Below are positions 45,383 to 56,955 of a stretch of DNA of 64,000 nucleotides, piece after piece. A program made the translations under genes and the position numbers. The first letter of the stretch is position 1. The number at the start of each line of letters is the position of its first letter. The stretch comes from Tolypeutes matacus. Lineage: Eukaryota > Chordata > Mammalia > Cingulata > Chlamyphoridae. The stretch is from NCBI GenBank assembly GCA_026826555.1, contig JAKSZT010039576.1, positions 140,979 through 204,978 on the forward strand, given 5' to 3'. The notes beneath the pieces are model-generated. The model did no database searches and was not told the origin of the DNA. It saw only the letters and a program-made list of their open reading frames with translations.

Positions 45383-46164
45383 AAATGAAGATTATATTAG
45401 TAAAAGTAACTAAAAGTGTCAAAAGAGTCGTGAAAATAAAATATGACATAAAATCCAAAGGTCAAAATGGGTGAAATAAGAACTGACTTTACAGTAATAA
45501 CATTGAATGTTAATGAATTAAGATCCCCAATCAAAAGACACAGACTGGCAGAATTGATAATAAAATATGAGCCACCTATATGCTGTCTACAAAAGACTCA
45601 CCTTTTACTCAAGGATACCAATAGACTGAAAGTGAAAGGCTGGAAAAAGATATTCCACACATGCAGGAGCCAAAAAAAAGCTGTATTGTTATTTACTTAC
45701 ATCAGATGAAATTGCCTTTAAAAGCAAAGCTGTTAATAGAGACAAGGAAGGACATTATCTATTAATAAAAGGGGCAATTCACCAGGGAGAAATAACAATC
45801 ATAAATGTATATGCACCTAATCAGGATACTCCAAGATACCTAAAGCAAACAGTGGCAAAACTGAAGGGAGAAATAGATATCTCTACAATAATAGTTGGAG
45901 ACTTCAATAAACCACTGTCAGCATTGGATAGAACATCAGAGCAGAGGATCAATAAAGAAACAGAGAGCTTGAATAATATGATAAATCAACTAAACCTAAT
46001 AGATATACACAGAACATTGCACCCCAAAACAGCAGGATATACGTTCTTTAGTGCTCATGGATCTTTCTTCAGGATAGACCACATGTGGGGTCACAAAGCA
46101 GATCTCAATAAATTCAACATGATTGAAATTATACAAAGCATTTTCTCTGATCATGAGGGAATAT

Positions 46165-46546
46165 TGTTGGAGGCAGCCAGAAAAATGTGAAGCTAAAATG
46201 GCCGACTAACAACTAAAAACTAGCCTGATCCTATATTTAGCCTTCTTTGAGGAAGTGCACAGCCTTTTATAAGCTAGGTAAGGGGTGGTGTAGGAGGCAG
46301 GGCGTGGAAGAGGAGGGAGTACGTGTTAGGCGGGGATTGGGCACAGTTGGTTGCTAGGGAGGGTTTGTTATCTGTGGAAGGCGGGAAGGTTTCGCGGGCG
46401 CGGGAACAGGGTGAGCTACTTCCTCAAATAGGATAAGAATAAACCTGCATGCTTACCTCGTCTCCACAATAATTCTTTCCCTCGCCGTCAAGGCCCCCGG
46501 GACGCCAACTACCACCCGGCGCCCCCCCCCATCCTGCCCATCAACA
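46165..46546 (+). mobile_element. CpG-rich solo LTR with 6-bp target duplication (class II/betaretrovirus-like)
   Basis: 382 bp, TGTTGGAGGCAGCC to CCCATCAACA, flanked by exact 'gaatat' copies (46159-46164 and 46547-46552). Six-base duplications are typical of betaretrovirus-like integration. A TATA-type box ('ccttttataagctagg', about 46262-46277) and AATAAA ('gaataaacctgcatgc', about 46437) give U3, R and U5. Many CpGs remain. The orientation follows TATA and poly(A) signal. No sequence similarity to other LTRs in the window. Confidence 0.85.
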
Positions 46547-48463
46547 GAATATAGTTGGAAATCAACAAGAGTTGGAAAAAGGGAAAATGGACAAATAAAT
46601 GGAGATTAAACACACTCTTAAATAATCATTGGGTCAAAGAAGAAATTGTGACTTCTTCTTTAATCAATAAATATCTCAAGATGAATGAAAACAAGAACAG
46701 AACATATCAGAACCAATGGGATGCAGTGAAGGCAGTGCTGAGAAGGAAATTTATAGCCCTCAATGCTTACATTATAAAAGAAGAAAGAGTTAAAATCAAT
46801 GACCTAATTACACAGCTGGAGGAACTAGAAAAAGAACAGCAAACTAATCCTGAAGCAAGTAGAAGGAAGAAATAACAAAGATCAGAGCAGAAATAAGTGA
46901 AATTGAGAACACAAAAATAGAGAAAATTAACAAAACCAAAAGTTGGTTATTCAAGAAGAATAAATTGAGAATCCCATAGCTAGACTGACAAAGAAAAAAG
47001 ATAGAAGACACAAATAAATGGAATAAAACTTAAATGCGGGGACATTACTACTGACACTACAGCAATGAAAGAGATCATAAGAGGATACTACGAAGAACTG
47101 TAGGCCATAAAAACTAGACAATGTAGACGAAATGGAAAAATTCCTAGGAACGTACGAAAAACGTACACTGACCCTGGTAGAAATAGAAGACCTCAACAAA
47201 CCAATCACAAGTAAAGAGACTGAAACAGTCATCAAACAACTCTGCAAAGTGGAAAGCACAGGATCAGACCGTTTCACATCTGAGTTCTACCAAGCATTCA
47301 AAGATGATTTCATACAAATCTTACTCAAGTTCTTTTAAAAAAATTGAACAAGAAGGAATGCTTCAGACTCATTTTATGAAGCCAAAATCACTTTAGTACC
47401 AAAGCCAGATAAAGATATGGAAAAAAAGAAAATTACAGACATATTTCACTAATCAATGTGGATGCAAAAATCCTCAACAAAATACTTGCTAAGCAACAAC
47501 ACATTAATAGCATTGTTCATCATGATCAAGTGGGTTTTATACCAGACATGCAATGGTGGCTCAAAACAAGAAAATCAATGTAATACATCATATTAATAAA
47601 TTAAAGAAAAACTTCATGACCCTATCAACTGATGCTGAAAAGGCATTTGAAAATATACAGCATCCTTTCTTGACAAAAATAGTATAAAAGACAGGAATTG
47701 AAGGCAAGTTTCTCAACATGATAAAGGACATATATGAAAAACCCATAGTTAACAGTGTACTCAGTGGTGAAAGAATGAAAGCCTTCCTGTTGAGAACAGG
47801 AACAAGACAAGGATATCCACTGTCACCACTGTTGTTCAATATAGTGCTAGAGGTTCTAGCTAGTGCAATCAGGCAAGAAAAAGAAATAAAAATCATCCAA
47901 ATTGGAAAGTACGAAGTAAAACTTTTGGTATTTGCAGATGATATGATCCTATATCCAGAAAATCCTGAAAAATCTACAACAAAGCTGCTAAATCTAATAA
48001 AGGGTTTCAGTAGAGTGTCAGGATTCAAGATCAATGTGCAAAAATCAGTGGTGCTTCTATACACTAGTAATGCACAATCTGAGGAAGAAGTCAGGAAAAA
48101 TTCCATTTACAATAGTGACTAAAGGAATCAAATATTTAGGAATAAACTTAACCAAGGATGTAAAGCACTTGTATGAAAATGACTACAATGCATTGTTAAA
48201 AGGAAGACCTATATAATCGGAAGAACCTTCCACGCTCATGGATTAGAAGAAGAAATATCATTAAGATTTCAATTCTACCGAAATTGATTTACAGATTCAA
48301 TGCAATCCCAATAAAAATTCCACCAGCATTTTTCAAACACATGGAAACCACAATTATCAAATTGTTTGGAAGGGTAAGGGGCCCCAAATAGCCACAAACA
48401 TCTTAAAAAGGAAAAGTGAAGTTGGAAGACTTTCAATTCCAGATGTTAAATCATATTACCTCG

Positions 48464-49139
48464 TGTAGTAGCTTGATATTATTTATGAATTCCAAAAATA
48501 GAGATTGGATTGTTTTTGTAAGCTGGTATGTTCCTCTGGGCATATTAGATTGTGTTAGACTCAGAAGTTTTACTTGTACTTTATTAAACCAAGATTAGGG
48601 CTTTTATTTGACCACATCATTAGGGCAACCAGGTTTGAGTTCCCACCTACAGCTAGCCTACAACTGTGGGCTGTATAGATGGATGCTCAATCAAAGACAA
48701 GGGAGTAAATACACAGAGAAGGAGAACACAGAAGCAGGCATGCAGGAAGAGAGAGTGCTCCATAGACACAGCCCTGGAAGAGAGATGAGCCTGATAGTCT
48801 AGAGCTGACCTTGTGGAGAGACTAGAGCAGCTGAGCCCAGAAAGAAATGAGCATGGGGAAAGGGACAAGCCTCATGCCAACCTACACCTGAGATCAGAAT
48901 AAGCTTGGACCAGAGGGCCTCAAGAGGAAGAGGGAAGGCTGAACCCTCACAGATATTGCCCACCATCTTGCATCAACACATGGCAACAGACTTTGGGTGA
49001 GAAAGTACCTCTTATGGTACCTTGAGTTGAACTCTTAAGGGCTTGATAACTGTAAGATTGTACCCCAAATAAATACCCTTTATAAAAGCCAACAGAGTTC
49101 TGGTACTTTGCATCAGCACCCTTTTTCCTGACTAATACA
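48464..49139 (+). mobile_element. 5' LTR of a short MaLR/ERVL-like element
   Basis: 676 bp, TGTAGTAGCTTGAT to CTGACTAATACA, same family as the LTR at 12719. AATAAA in 'cccaaataaataccctt' near its end. Followed by 'ttttgtaccaagagtgggg', the tRNA-Leu-type primer site with one change from the copy at 13386. Splits L1 ORF2. Confidence 0.85.
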
Positions 49140-49485
49140 GAATTTTGTACCAAGAGTGGGGCTGTGCTTTTGCAATTACCAAAATGCTGGAATGGTTTAT
49201 ATAAATGGTAAGGGGTATTTTTTTTTTTTTTGAGGAATTGTAAGATGCTTGATAGCAAAGGCCTAGATTGTCTTGAAGAGACTGTTGGTGGGAATATGGA
49301 TGCTAAAGAGACTTTTGATCAAGACTTAGAAGGAAATAATTGTGAGATGCTTGAAAGAAATGGACTAGATTGCTTTGAAGAGACTGTTGATAGGAATATG
49401 GATGCTAAAGAGACTTTTTATGAGGCCTTAAAAACAAATGATGAAACTTTGGAAACTGGAGGAAAGGTGATCCGTGTTTTTAAAT
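49140..49485 (+). mobile_element. Short internal region with a 102-bp tandem duplication
   Basis: Only about 345 bases separate the two LTR parts. After the primer site, two copies of a 102-bp unit start at about 49237 and 49339 ('gagatgcttga…gaatatggatgctaaagag'); 102 is 34 codons, and one frame (49230-49541) is open through both. It matches the internal piece at 13.4-13.6 kb, which has one copy. Confidence 0.75.
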
Positions 49486-49563
49486 TACCCCAAATAAATA
49501 CCCTTTATAAAAGCCAACAGAGTTCTGGTACTTTGCATTAGCATCACTTTGTCTGACTAATAT
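49486..49563 (+). mobile_element. 3' LTR remnant (last ~78 bases)
   Basis: 'ccccaaataaataccctt' to 'tctgactaata' repeats the end of the LTR at 48464-49139. The bulk of the second LTR is missing, so the element is internally deleted. L1 ORF2 resumes at once. Confidence 0.75.
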
Positions 49564-50738
49564 ACTTAGCTACAGTGGTAAAAACAGCAGAGTACTGGTA
49601 TAAAGGCAGACCATAGACCATTGTAACCAAATTAATAATTCAGTAAGAGACCCTCACATCTATGGCCAAATGATTTTGACAAGGCTGTCAAACTCACCCA
49701 GCTGATGCAGAAGAGTCTGTTCAACAAATGGTGCTGGGAGAACTGGATATCCATATCCAAAAGAAAAAAAAGAGGACCCTTATCTCACACCTTATGCAAA
49801 AATTTACTCAAAGAGGATCAAAGACCTAAATACAAAAACTAGAACCATAAACATCCCAGAAGAAGATGTAGGAAAACATCTTCAAGACTTGGTGGTAGGT
49901 GGTGCATTCTTAAACCTTACACCAAAAGCAAGAGCAATAAAAGAAAACAGGGATAAATGGGACCTCTTCAAACTTAAACACTTCTGTGATTCAAAGGACG
50001 TCATCAAGAAGGTGGAAAGGCAGCCCACTCATAGAGAGAAAAGATTTGAAAACCACATATCCAATAAGGGTTTAATTTCCATTCTATATAAAGAGATCAT
50101 ACAACTCAACAATAAAAGTGCAAGCAATCAAACTTAAAAATGGTCCAATGATTCAAATAGACATTTCTCCAAAGATGAAACACAAATGACCAAAAATCAC
50201 ATGAAAAAATGTTCCATATCACTAGCTATTAGGGAAATGCAACTCAAAGCAAAAATGAGACATCATCTCAAACAGCATAGAATGGCCATTATTTAAAAAA
50301 CAAAAAACAGAAAACAATAAGTGTGGAGAGGATGGGGAGAAATAGGGACACTCCTTCACTGTTGGTGGGATTGTAAAATGATGCAGCCTCTGTGAAAGAG
50401 AGTTTGGCATTTCCTCAAGAAGCTAAATATAGAACTGTCATATGATCCAGCAATTCCTCTACTATAAATATATCCAGAAGAACTGAAAACTGTGACAGGA
50501 ACAGATAGCTGCACGCCCATGTTCATAGCGGCATTGTTCACAATTGCCAGAAGATATAAACAACCAAAGTGTCCGTCAACCAATGAATGGATAAACAAAA
50601 TGTGGTATAGACATACTATAGAATACTATACTGCAGTAAGAAGAAATTAAATTGGGACACATATGATAACATTATGCTAAGTGAAGTAAGCCAGACACGA
50701 AAGGACACATATTGCATGATCTCATTAATATGAACTAA

Positions 50739-51420
50739 ACAAGAAGAATAAATGCATGGAGTTAAAACCCAGAGTATAAATTATTAGGAGATAAGAGGAG
50801 GCTTGAGAAGAACTACTGATGCTTAATGTATGTAGAAGTTTTAATGACTATAAAAGTGTGGAAAAGGATAGAGTTGATGGTAACACATTATAGTGAGTAG
50901 CAAAGGGGTTATTAATGGGATTGTGGCTGAAAAGGGATTTCTGGGGATGTAAATGTCAGTTAAAAGAAAGCTAGAGAATATTCTAGGGAATGAATAACAT
51001 GGTTAACCCAGAGGTGTATGAGAATTGTGGTTGATGGTACAGATGCAAGAGTGTCCTTCTGTGAGCTAGGTTGGATATATGTCACTATTTCAGGGTGGTG
51101 GGAATGTGGAGACGCATGTGAAAAATACAATTGTTGTGACCTATGGACTGTGGTTAACAGAAATATTCTAATATTCTTGCACCAACGCCGAAGACGTACT
51201 GTGTTGATAATGGGGGGAAGGGGTATGGAAAAAGTGTGCCAAATATATGCTATGTACCATGGTTGGTGTTAATAGTCTGAAGATAGTATCTCATAAACTG
51301 TAACAAATGTCCCACCACGGTGTGGTCTGTTGGTGAAAGGGAGTTGTATGGGAATTCTAGGCATGTGAACGATCGTTTTGTAAGCTCCCTACTTGTGTAA
51401 TAAAAATATATTAAAAATAA
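50739..51420 (+). mobile_element. L1 type A 3' UTR
   Basis: About 0.7 kb after ORF2: 'gaatattctagggaatg', 'ctatggactgtggttaac', 'ctcataaactgtaacaaatg' and 'tgtaataaaaatatatt'. Less than half the length of type B and not alignable to it by eye. Confidence 0.8.
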
Positions 51421-51684
51421 TAATAAAATAATAATAGGGTGGTTTGGGGGTAAATATACCAAATATAAGATATGGACTATGCTTAGTAATATTTTTATGA
51501 TATTCTTTCATAATTTGTAACAAATATTTCACAACAATGCAAGTTGTTGGTGGTTGGGTGATGTATGGGACCCCTGGAAGATGTTATGCATGTTTGTTTT
51601 GTAAGTTCACAACTTTTACTATACACTTGCTGTTTATTTATGTTCATGTATGAATGATATATTTCAATATATTTTAAAAAGGAT
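51421..51684 (+). mobile_element. Additional L1 type A tail fragment
   Basis: 'ccaaatataagatatggac' to 'gtaagttcacaactttt' repeats the sequence seen at about 450-610. It ends with 'tgatatatttcaatat' near 51670. Confidence 0.65.
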
Positions 51685-51968
51685 ACTATGACCAATAGTA
51701 TACTGACAAAGTCGATAACCTAGTTGAAATGGACAAATTCCTAAGAACACAGAAATTACCTACACTAAGTTGAGAAGAAATAGAAGATCTCAACACAACA
51801 GTAACTAGTAAAGAGATTTAATCAGTAGTCCAAAACCTCCCAACAAAGAAAACCTCAGGACCAAATGGCTTCACATGGGAATTTTACCAAACATTCCAAG
51901 AAGACATAACATCAATTCTGCTTTCTCTCTCTCAAAAGAACAAAGAGGAGGTAAAACTCTCTAATTCA
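51685..51968 (+). mobile_element. L1 ORF2 fragment, plus strand
   Basis: Degenerate text for the region before RT (…MDKFLRTQKLP…, ITSKEI-like, SGPNGFTWEFYQTFQ). Compare 39.0 and 47.1 kb. About 280 bases. Confidence 0.7.
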
Positions 51969-51974
51969 TATTTT

Positions 51975-52340
51975 GGGGATTTTAATACTTTTTCATTTTT
52001 AAAGGATATTTAGATTACATAAGTCTTACATTAAAAAGGTATGGGATTCCCATATGCTCCACTCCCTACCTCTCCCTTTTCCCCTTCCCCTATTAATAAC
52101 ATTTTACAAGTGGATGGTACATTTGTTACAAGTGATGTACAAATATCGAAACATTGTTGTGAACTATAACCCACACTTAGTGGCAATGCGGGCAATATGT
52201 GTTCATCAGTTTTAACAAATGTACCATCCACTTGTAAAATGTTATTAATAGGGGAAGGGGAAAAGGGAGAGGACATTGGGTATATGGAAACCACCTATAT
52301 TCTGTACGTGACTTTTCTGTAACTTAGTGCTTCTTTGAAG
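51975..52340. mobile_element. Fold-back of L1 type B tails
   Basis: An antisense tail (51975 to about 52145) is followed by a sense tail (to about 52340), sharing the perfect inverted repeat annotated separately. Confidence 0.75.
52069..52272. repeat. Perfect 59-bp inverted repeat, 86-bp spacer
   Basis: Left arm 52069-52127 and right arm 52214-52272 are exact reverse complements, from 'cctctcccttttcccc' at the outside to 'gtacatttgtt' at the inside. Neighbouring L1 copies differ by many bases over this stretch. Confidence 0.97.
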
Positions 52341-53515
52341 ACAAAATGGAAAAAATAAGACTTTGGGTGAATAAATGGAAGCAAATGTCACTGTACCTAC
52401 AAGACAACAGATCTTTCAGTGATGAAAGACCTAATGGTAATTTTTTTTTAATTTTTAATTTTTTATTATTTCATACTTTTACAATTTTTTTTTGGTATTT
52501 TATTCGTTATTTATAAAACCACCATTATTATTTCATTTTCCTATTAATTGTATTTGTTTTTTTTTTGTTGTTGTTGTTGGCTTCAATTTTGAAGAAGTTT
52601 TGGATCACAGAAGGGTTACAACTGTGACAGGGGAGGATCACTGGTGTGGGATGTCAGACATGGGGGATGCATGGGAAGAGGTTCACCTGGGTCATACCTA
52701 TAAGGCATATAGGTGTTCAAGTGTTCATGGGGCATTGTCACAGTGGGTGGATATCCGCACAATAACCAAAGAAATATCGAATTCCCATCCTGGAGAGCAC
52801 TACCACATTCTCTAATGGGACAGCAAGAATCTCCTGAGTACAGGGGCAGTGACCACTGAAGGAAGATGAACCACTGATGGGCTCTTGATTGTGATGACTG
52901 TACTTATGAACCTTTGCTTTTGAAATTGATACTTGGCATAGAATTATAGGGTGCCTAAGAGTTACCTCCTGTTCAGAATGTCCTTGTTTTTTATTTCCTT
53001 TAAAGTTTTGAGGCCTTTTGCTCAGGTATTTTGTAGAATGTCCCTGAATTGATGTTTCTCTATTGTTTTTCTCATGATCATATTTGCTTTATGGGTTCTG
53101 AAAAGAAAGAATACACAGGCAAATTGCAATATTCAATAGCAAATTATATTACAATGTTGGGAAAGTTCTTTTGGTCAATATGGCAGGGGAGGGCTACTGG
53201 TTTAAGGTGTTGGATGTGGGGGCATGTGGGACAGGGCACACCTGATTCCGGCTTATAGGGAGTGTGTATCATTCATCTTGTCAAAGTGTGTTGTATCAGG
53301 GGGGTGGAGACTCACATAATGAGCAGGAAGGTGTTGGACTCCCATCCTGGGGAGTACTACTATGATCTCAAATAGAGGGGTGGGAGTCTCTTGAGAGCAT
53401 AGGCAATATCTAATAGGTGAGGACAGTATGTCAAGCCCTCAATGTTGTTGCAAGTAACTATGAATCTGTGCCCAGTTCCAAACAGTTACCATCAACTTAA
53501 TTGTTAATTCTGCAA
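52341..53515 (+). mobile_element. Two sense pieces of L1 type B 3' UTR
   Basis: Landmark 'gacaggggaggatcactgg' (52626) and the further 'tatggcaggggagggctac' (53179) both correspond to 41843 in the reference copy, so the same part occurs twice. The first piece covers about 52548-52965, the second about 53140-53515. A T-rich stretch (52441-52590) precedes the first; 52341-52440 and 52966-53139 are not recognised. Confidence 0.65.
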
Positions 53516-55988
53516 TTATTAAGCATCAAGTCCCTAATCTCTACTTCCATTCTATCTCCTGGAAACCTATCTTCCAGACTCAACTTCTATGAGTGTGCAC
53601 ACAATCCTTAGTTCATATCTTGAGATCATGCAATATTTATCCTCCTTTGTCTGGCTTATTTCGTTCAAAATAATGTCTTCGAGTTTCATCCCTGTTGTCA
53701 CATGTGTCAATACTCCATTCCTTCTTTTAGCTGAATAATATTCCATCGTATGTATATAACACATTTTGTTTATCCCTTCATCTGTTGATGGACACTTGGA
53801 TTGCTTCTAACTTTGGGCAATTGTGAATAATTTGTCCCAGATTTCAATTCCTCCTGGTATACACCTAGTAGTGAGATTGCTGGATCGTATGGCAATCCTG
53901 TACTTAACTTCCTGAAGAAATGCCAAACTGTCTTCCACAGTGTCTATACCATTCTATATTCCCACCAACACTGATTGGGTATTCCTATATCTCTACATCC
54001 TCTCCAATACTTGTAGGTTTCTTTCTTTTTTTTTGAAATAGCAACCAGTCAAGTAAGTGAGAAGTTATATCTCATTGTAGTTTTGATATGCATTTACCTA
54101 ATAGCTAGTGATATTGAGCATCTTTTCATGAGCTTTTTTAACCATCTTTGGACAGTGTCACTTCAAGTATCCTGCCCATTTTTTAATGAGTTTCTGTCTT
54201 TATACTATTGAGTTGTAGGATTTGTTTATACATGCTGGATAGTAGAAACTTACCAGATACGTGGTTTCCAAATATTTTCTCCCATTGAGTAGGCTGCTTT
54301 TTCACTTTCTTGATAAACTTCTTTGAAGCACAAACATTTTTAACTTGAGAAGGTCCCATTTATCTTTTTCCTTTCTTTGGGTGTTAAGTTTATGAAACCA
54401 TTCACAAGATCATGTAGATGACACCCTACATTATCTTCTAGGATCCTTATTGCCCAGGCTGTTTGTTATATTTAGGGCTTTGATCCATGTTGAGTTATGT
54501 TTTGTATAGAGCATGTGATAGGGATCCTCTTTCATGCTTTTAGGTATGGATATCCAGTTCTTCCAGCACCATTTGCTGAAGACACTATATGGTCCCAGTT
54601 GAGTGGACTTGCCAGCCTTGTTGAATATTAGTTGGCTGTAGATGTGCAGGTCTACATCTGAGCTCTCAGTTCAGATCTGTTGGTTCATATGTCTCGCCTC
54701 ATGCCAATAATTTGCAGTTGTGACCACTGTATCTTTGTGACATTATTTAAAGTCTGGTTGAGTGAGCTCTCCAACTTTGGTTTTTTTTCCGAGATGTTTT
54801 TGGATATTTGGGGTCCATTAAAATTCCAAATAATTTTTCATAATTGACTGTTCCATTTCTGTAAAAATTGCTGTTGGGATTTCTATTGTGATTGCAATGA
54901 AGCTGTAAATCAATTTGGGTAGAAATGACGTCTTAGTTTTCCAATCCATGAACATCAAATATCCTTCCTTTATTTAGGTCTTTTTAAAATTTCTTATAGC
55001 AATGCTGTGTAGTTTTCTGTGTACAAATCCTGTAACTCTTTAGTTAAGTTCATTCATAGATATTTAATTCTTTTTGTTTTCACTGTAAATTGATTTTTTT
55101 CTTGATTTCATCCTCAGATTTGCTCATTATTAGTGTAAAGAAACACTTCTGATTTTTGCATGTTGATCTTATATCCCATCACTTTAATGATCTTATCACC
55201 TCTAATAGCTTTGTTGCAAATTTTACAGGACCTTCTATATAGGATCATGTCATCTGCAAATAGTGAAAGTTTTACTCCTTCCTTTCCTATCTGGATGCCT
55301 TTTATTTATTTTTTGCCTAAGTGCTTTAGCAAGAAATTTTAACAAAATGTCGAATAAGTGTGGTGAAAATGTGCATCCTTGTCTTGTTCCAGATTTCAGA
55401 GGGAAAGCTTTTAGGATTTCACCATTGAATATTATGTTAGCTGTGGGTTTTTCACATAAACCCTTTATCATTTTGAGTAAGTTTCCTTATATTCCTATCT
55501 TTTGTAGTGTTATATATAATTTTTTTATCAAGAAAGGATGCTGAATTTGCTCGAATGCCTTTTCTGTGTCAATAAAAATGATCATGTAATAATTCTCCTT
55601 TGATCCGTTAAAGTAGTGTATTACATTGTTTCATTTTCCTCTGTTGAACCCCATCCTTACATACCTGTGATAAAACACAGTTGATCATGGTGTACGGTTC
55701 ATTTGCTGTGTTGTTGGATTCAATTTCCAATTATTTTGTGGAGGATTATTGCATCTAAAATCATTAGAGATTGGACTTTAATTTTCACTTACTGTAGCAT
55801 TTTTATGTGGCTTTTGTACTAGGGTGATGTTGGCATCATAGAATGAGTCAGATAATGTTCCTTCCTCCCCAATTTTTGGAAGTATTTGAGCAGAATTTGT
55901 GTTAGTTCTTTTCGGAACGATTGGTAGACTTCACCTGTGGAGCTACCTGTTTCTGGTTTTCCCTTTGTTGGGAGTTCTTTTATTTTTT
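53516..55988 (-). pseudogene. L1 ORF2: L1 ORF2 C-terminal half, minus strand
   Basis: Minus-strand text includes MCYIHTMEYYSAKRRN (53764-53717), the late ORF2 region, the RT motif F-A-D-D ('ctatttgcagatgacatg', about 55264-55247), and [20 protein letters not shown] (about 55435-55375). Only short frames remain open. It abuts sense 3' UTR on its left, so the element's own 3' end is rearranged. Confidence 0.8.
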
Positions 55989-56061
55989 AACTTAGAGAAA
56001 TTGTGAGTTAAGAAAACAATCATTCAACTTAGAGAAGTTGTGAGTTAACAAAGCAATCATT
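55989..56061. repeat. 37-bp direct tandem duplication
   Basis: 'aacttagagaaattgtgag…' at 55989-56025 and again at 56026-56061, differing at a few bases. The second copy is the 3' terminus of the minus-strand L1 that follows. Confidence 0.85.
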
Positions 56062-56955
56062 AATAATGAGCAGAATTCCTATTCGCATACATCACCCATC
56101 CACCTACACGTTACATTTCTGGGGATCATTTGTTACAGATTATGAGAGAAAATCATCAAACTATTACTGCTAACTATGGCTCACAGCTTATATTTGGTGT
56201 ATTTTTCCATGCCCCCTATTATTAATACCATGTATTAGTATTGTGCATTAGTTTTAGTTTGTGAGGGCATGTTCTCATATTGGTACTGTTAACCACAGCC
56301 CATCATCCACCACATGGTTAACTGTGCTATGCAGTCCAATGGCTTTTACAATCCACCCAAAGTGTACACTCGGTAGCTCTAACTTTCATCATAGAGTTGT
56401 GCTTTCATCGCCTCAGTAAATTTTAGAACGTTCCCTTAGTCTAGTAGAAATATCCCTTATCCATCTATTATTGGTATAGTTCCTTCTTTGACATTGAAGC
56501 AAGAGTATTACAATATTGCTGTTAAATATAGTCTGTAAGTTACATTAACACAATTTCCCCATATATCACCATATTCTTGACACCTTGTAATCATAATGTA
56601 TTTTGGTTTTAGTTCATAGAAGAACATTCTTCTATTTGTACTATTAACCACAATCATCATCCACCACTGAGTTTGCTATGTTATACAGCCCCTAGATTAT
56701 TCTCTAGTTTTCTTTCTATTGATTTTTACATCTCTAGACTACTCCTTTCAGCCACAATCACAGTTATAAATAAACAGTGTTAGTTATACTCACTATAATG
56801 TTTTACCATCAACTCTATCCATTTCCACACTATTAGAATCAAACTAATTAAAAATTCCACATATGAAAAGCATCACGAAGTGTTTTCAGCCCTCCATCCT
56901 ATCTCCTAGTAACCAACACTCTAGATTTTAACTCCATGTATTTATTCTTCATATT

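Larger units (their letters stand above)
45467..50738 (+). pseudogene. L1 ORF2: L1 ORF2 of the second full-length L1, broken and interrupted by two LTR elements
   Basis: ATG at 45467 with Asn14 in TLNVNELRSP; the Q-E-T-H glutamate is changed to lysine (CLQKTHL), which would inactivate the endonuclease. The endonuclease ends near RIDHMWGH (46072). ORF2 resumes after the LTR at 46553 and carries RT, with the catalytic F-A-D-D intact ([16 protein letters not shown], about 47921-47968). It is cut again at 48463 and resumes at 49564 with the C-terminal domain to about 50735. Stops and shifts elsewhere. Confidence 0.88.
43701..51420 (+). mobile_element. Second full-length broken L1 (type A tail), 7.7 kb with LTR inserts
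   Basis: Monomer-type 5' UTR, ORF1, ORF2 and a short type A 3' UTR in order on the plus strand. Two LTR elements (46165-46546 and 48464-49563) interrupt ORF2. Ends in an A-rich 'aaaaataataataaa' stretch at about 51410-51430. Its left boundary and target duplication were not found. Confidence 0.8.
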
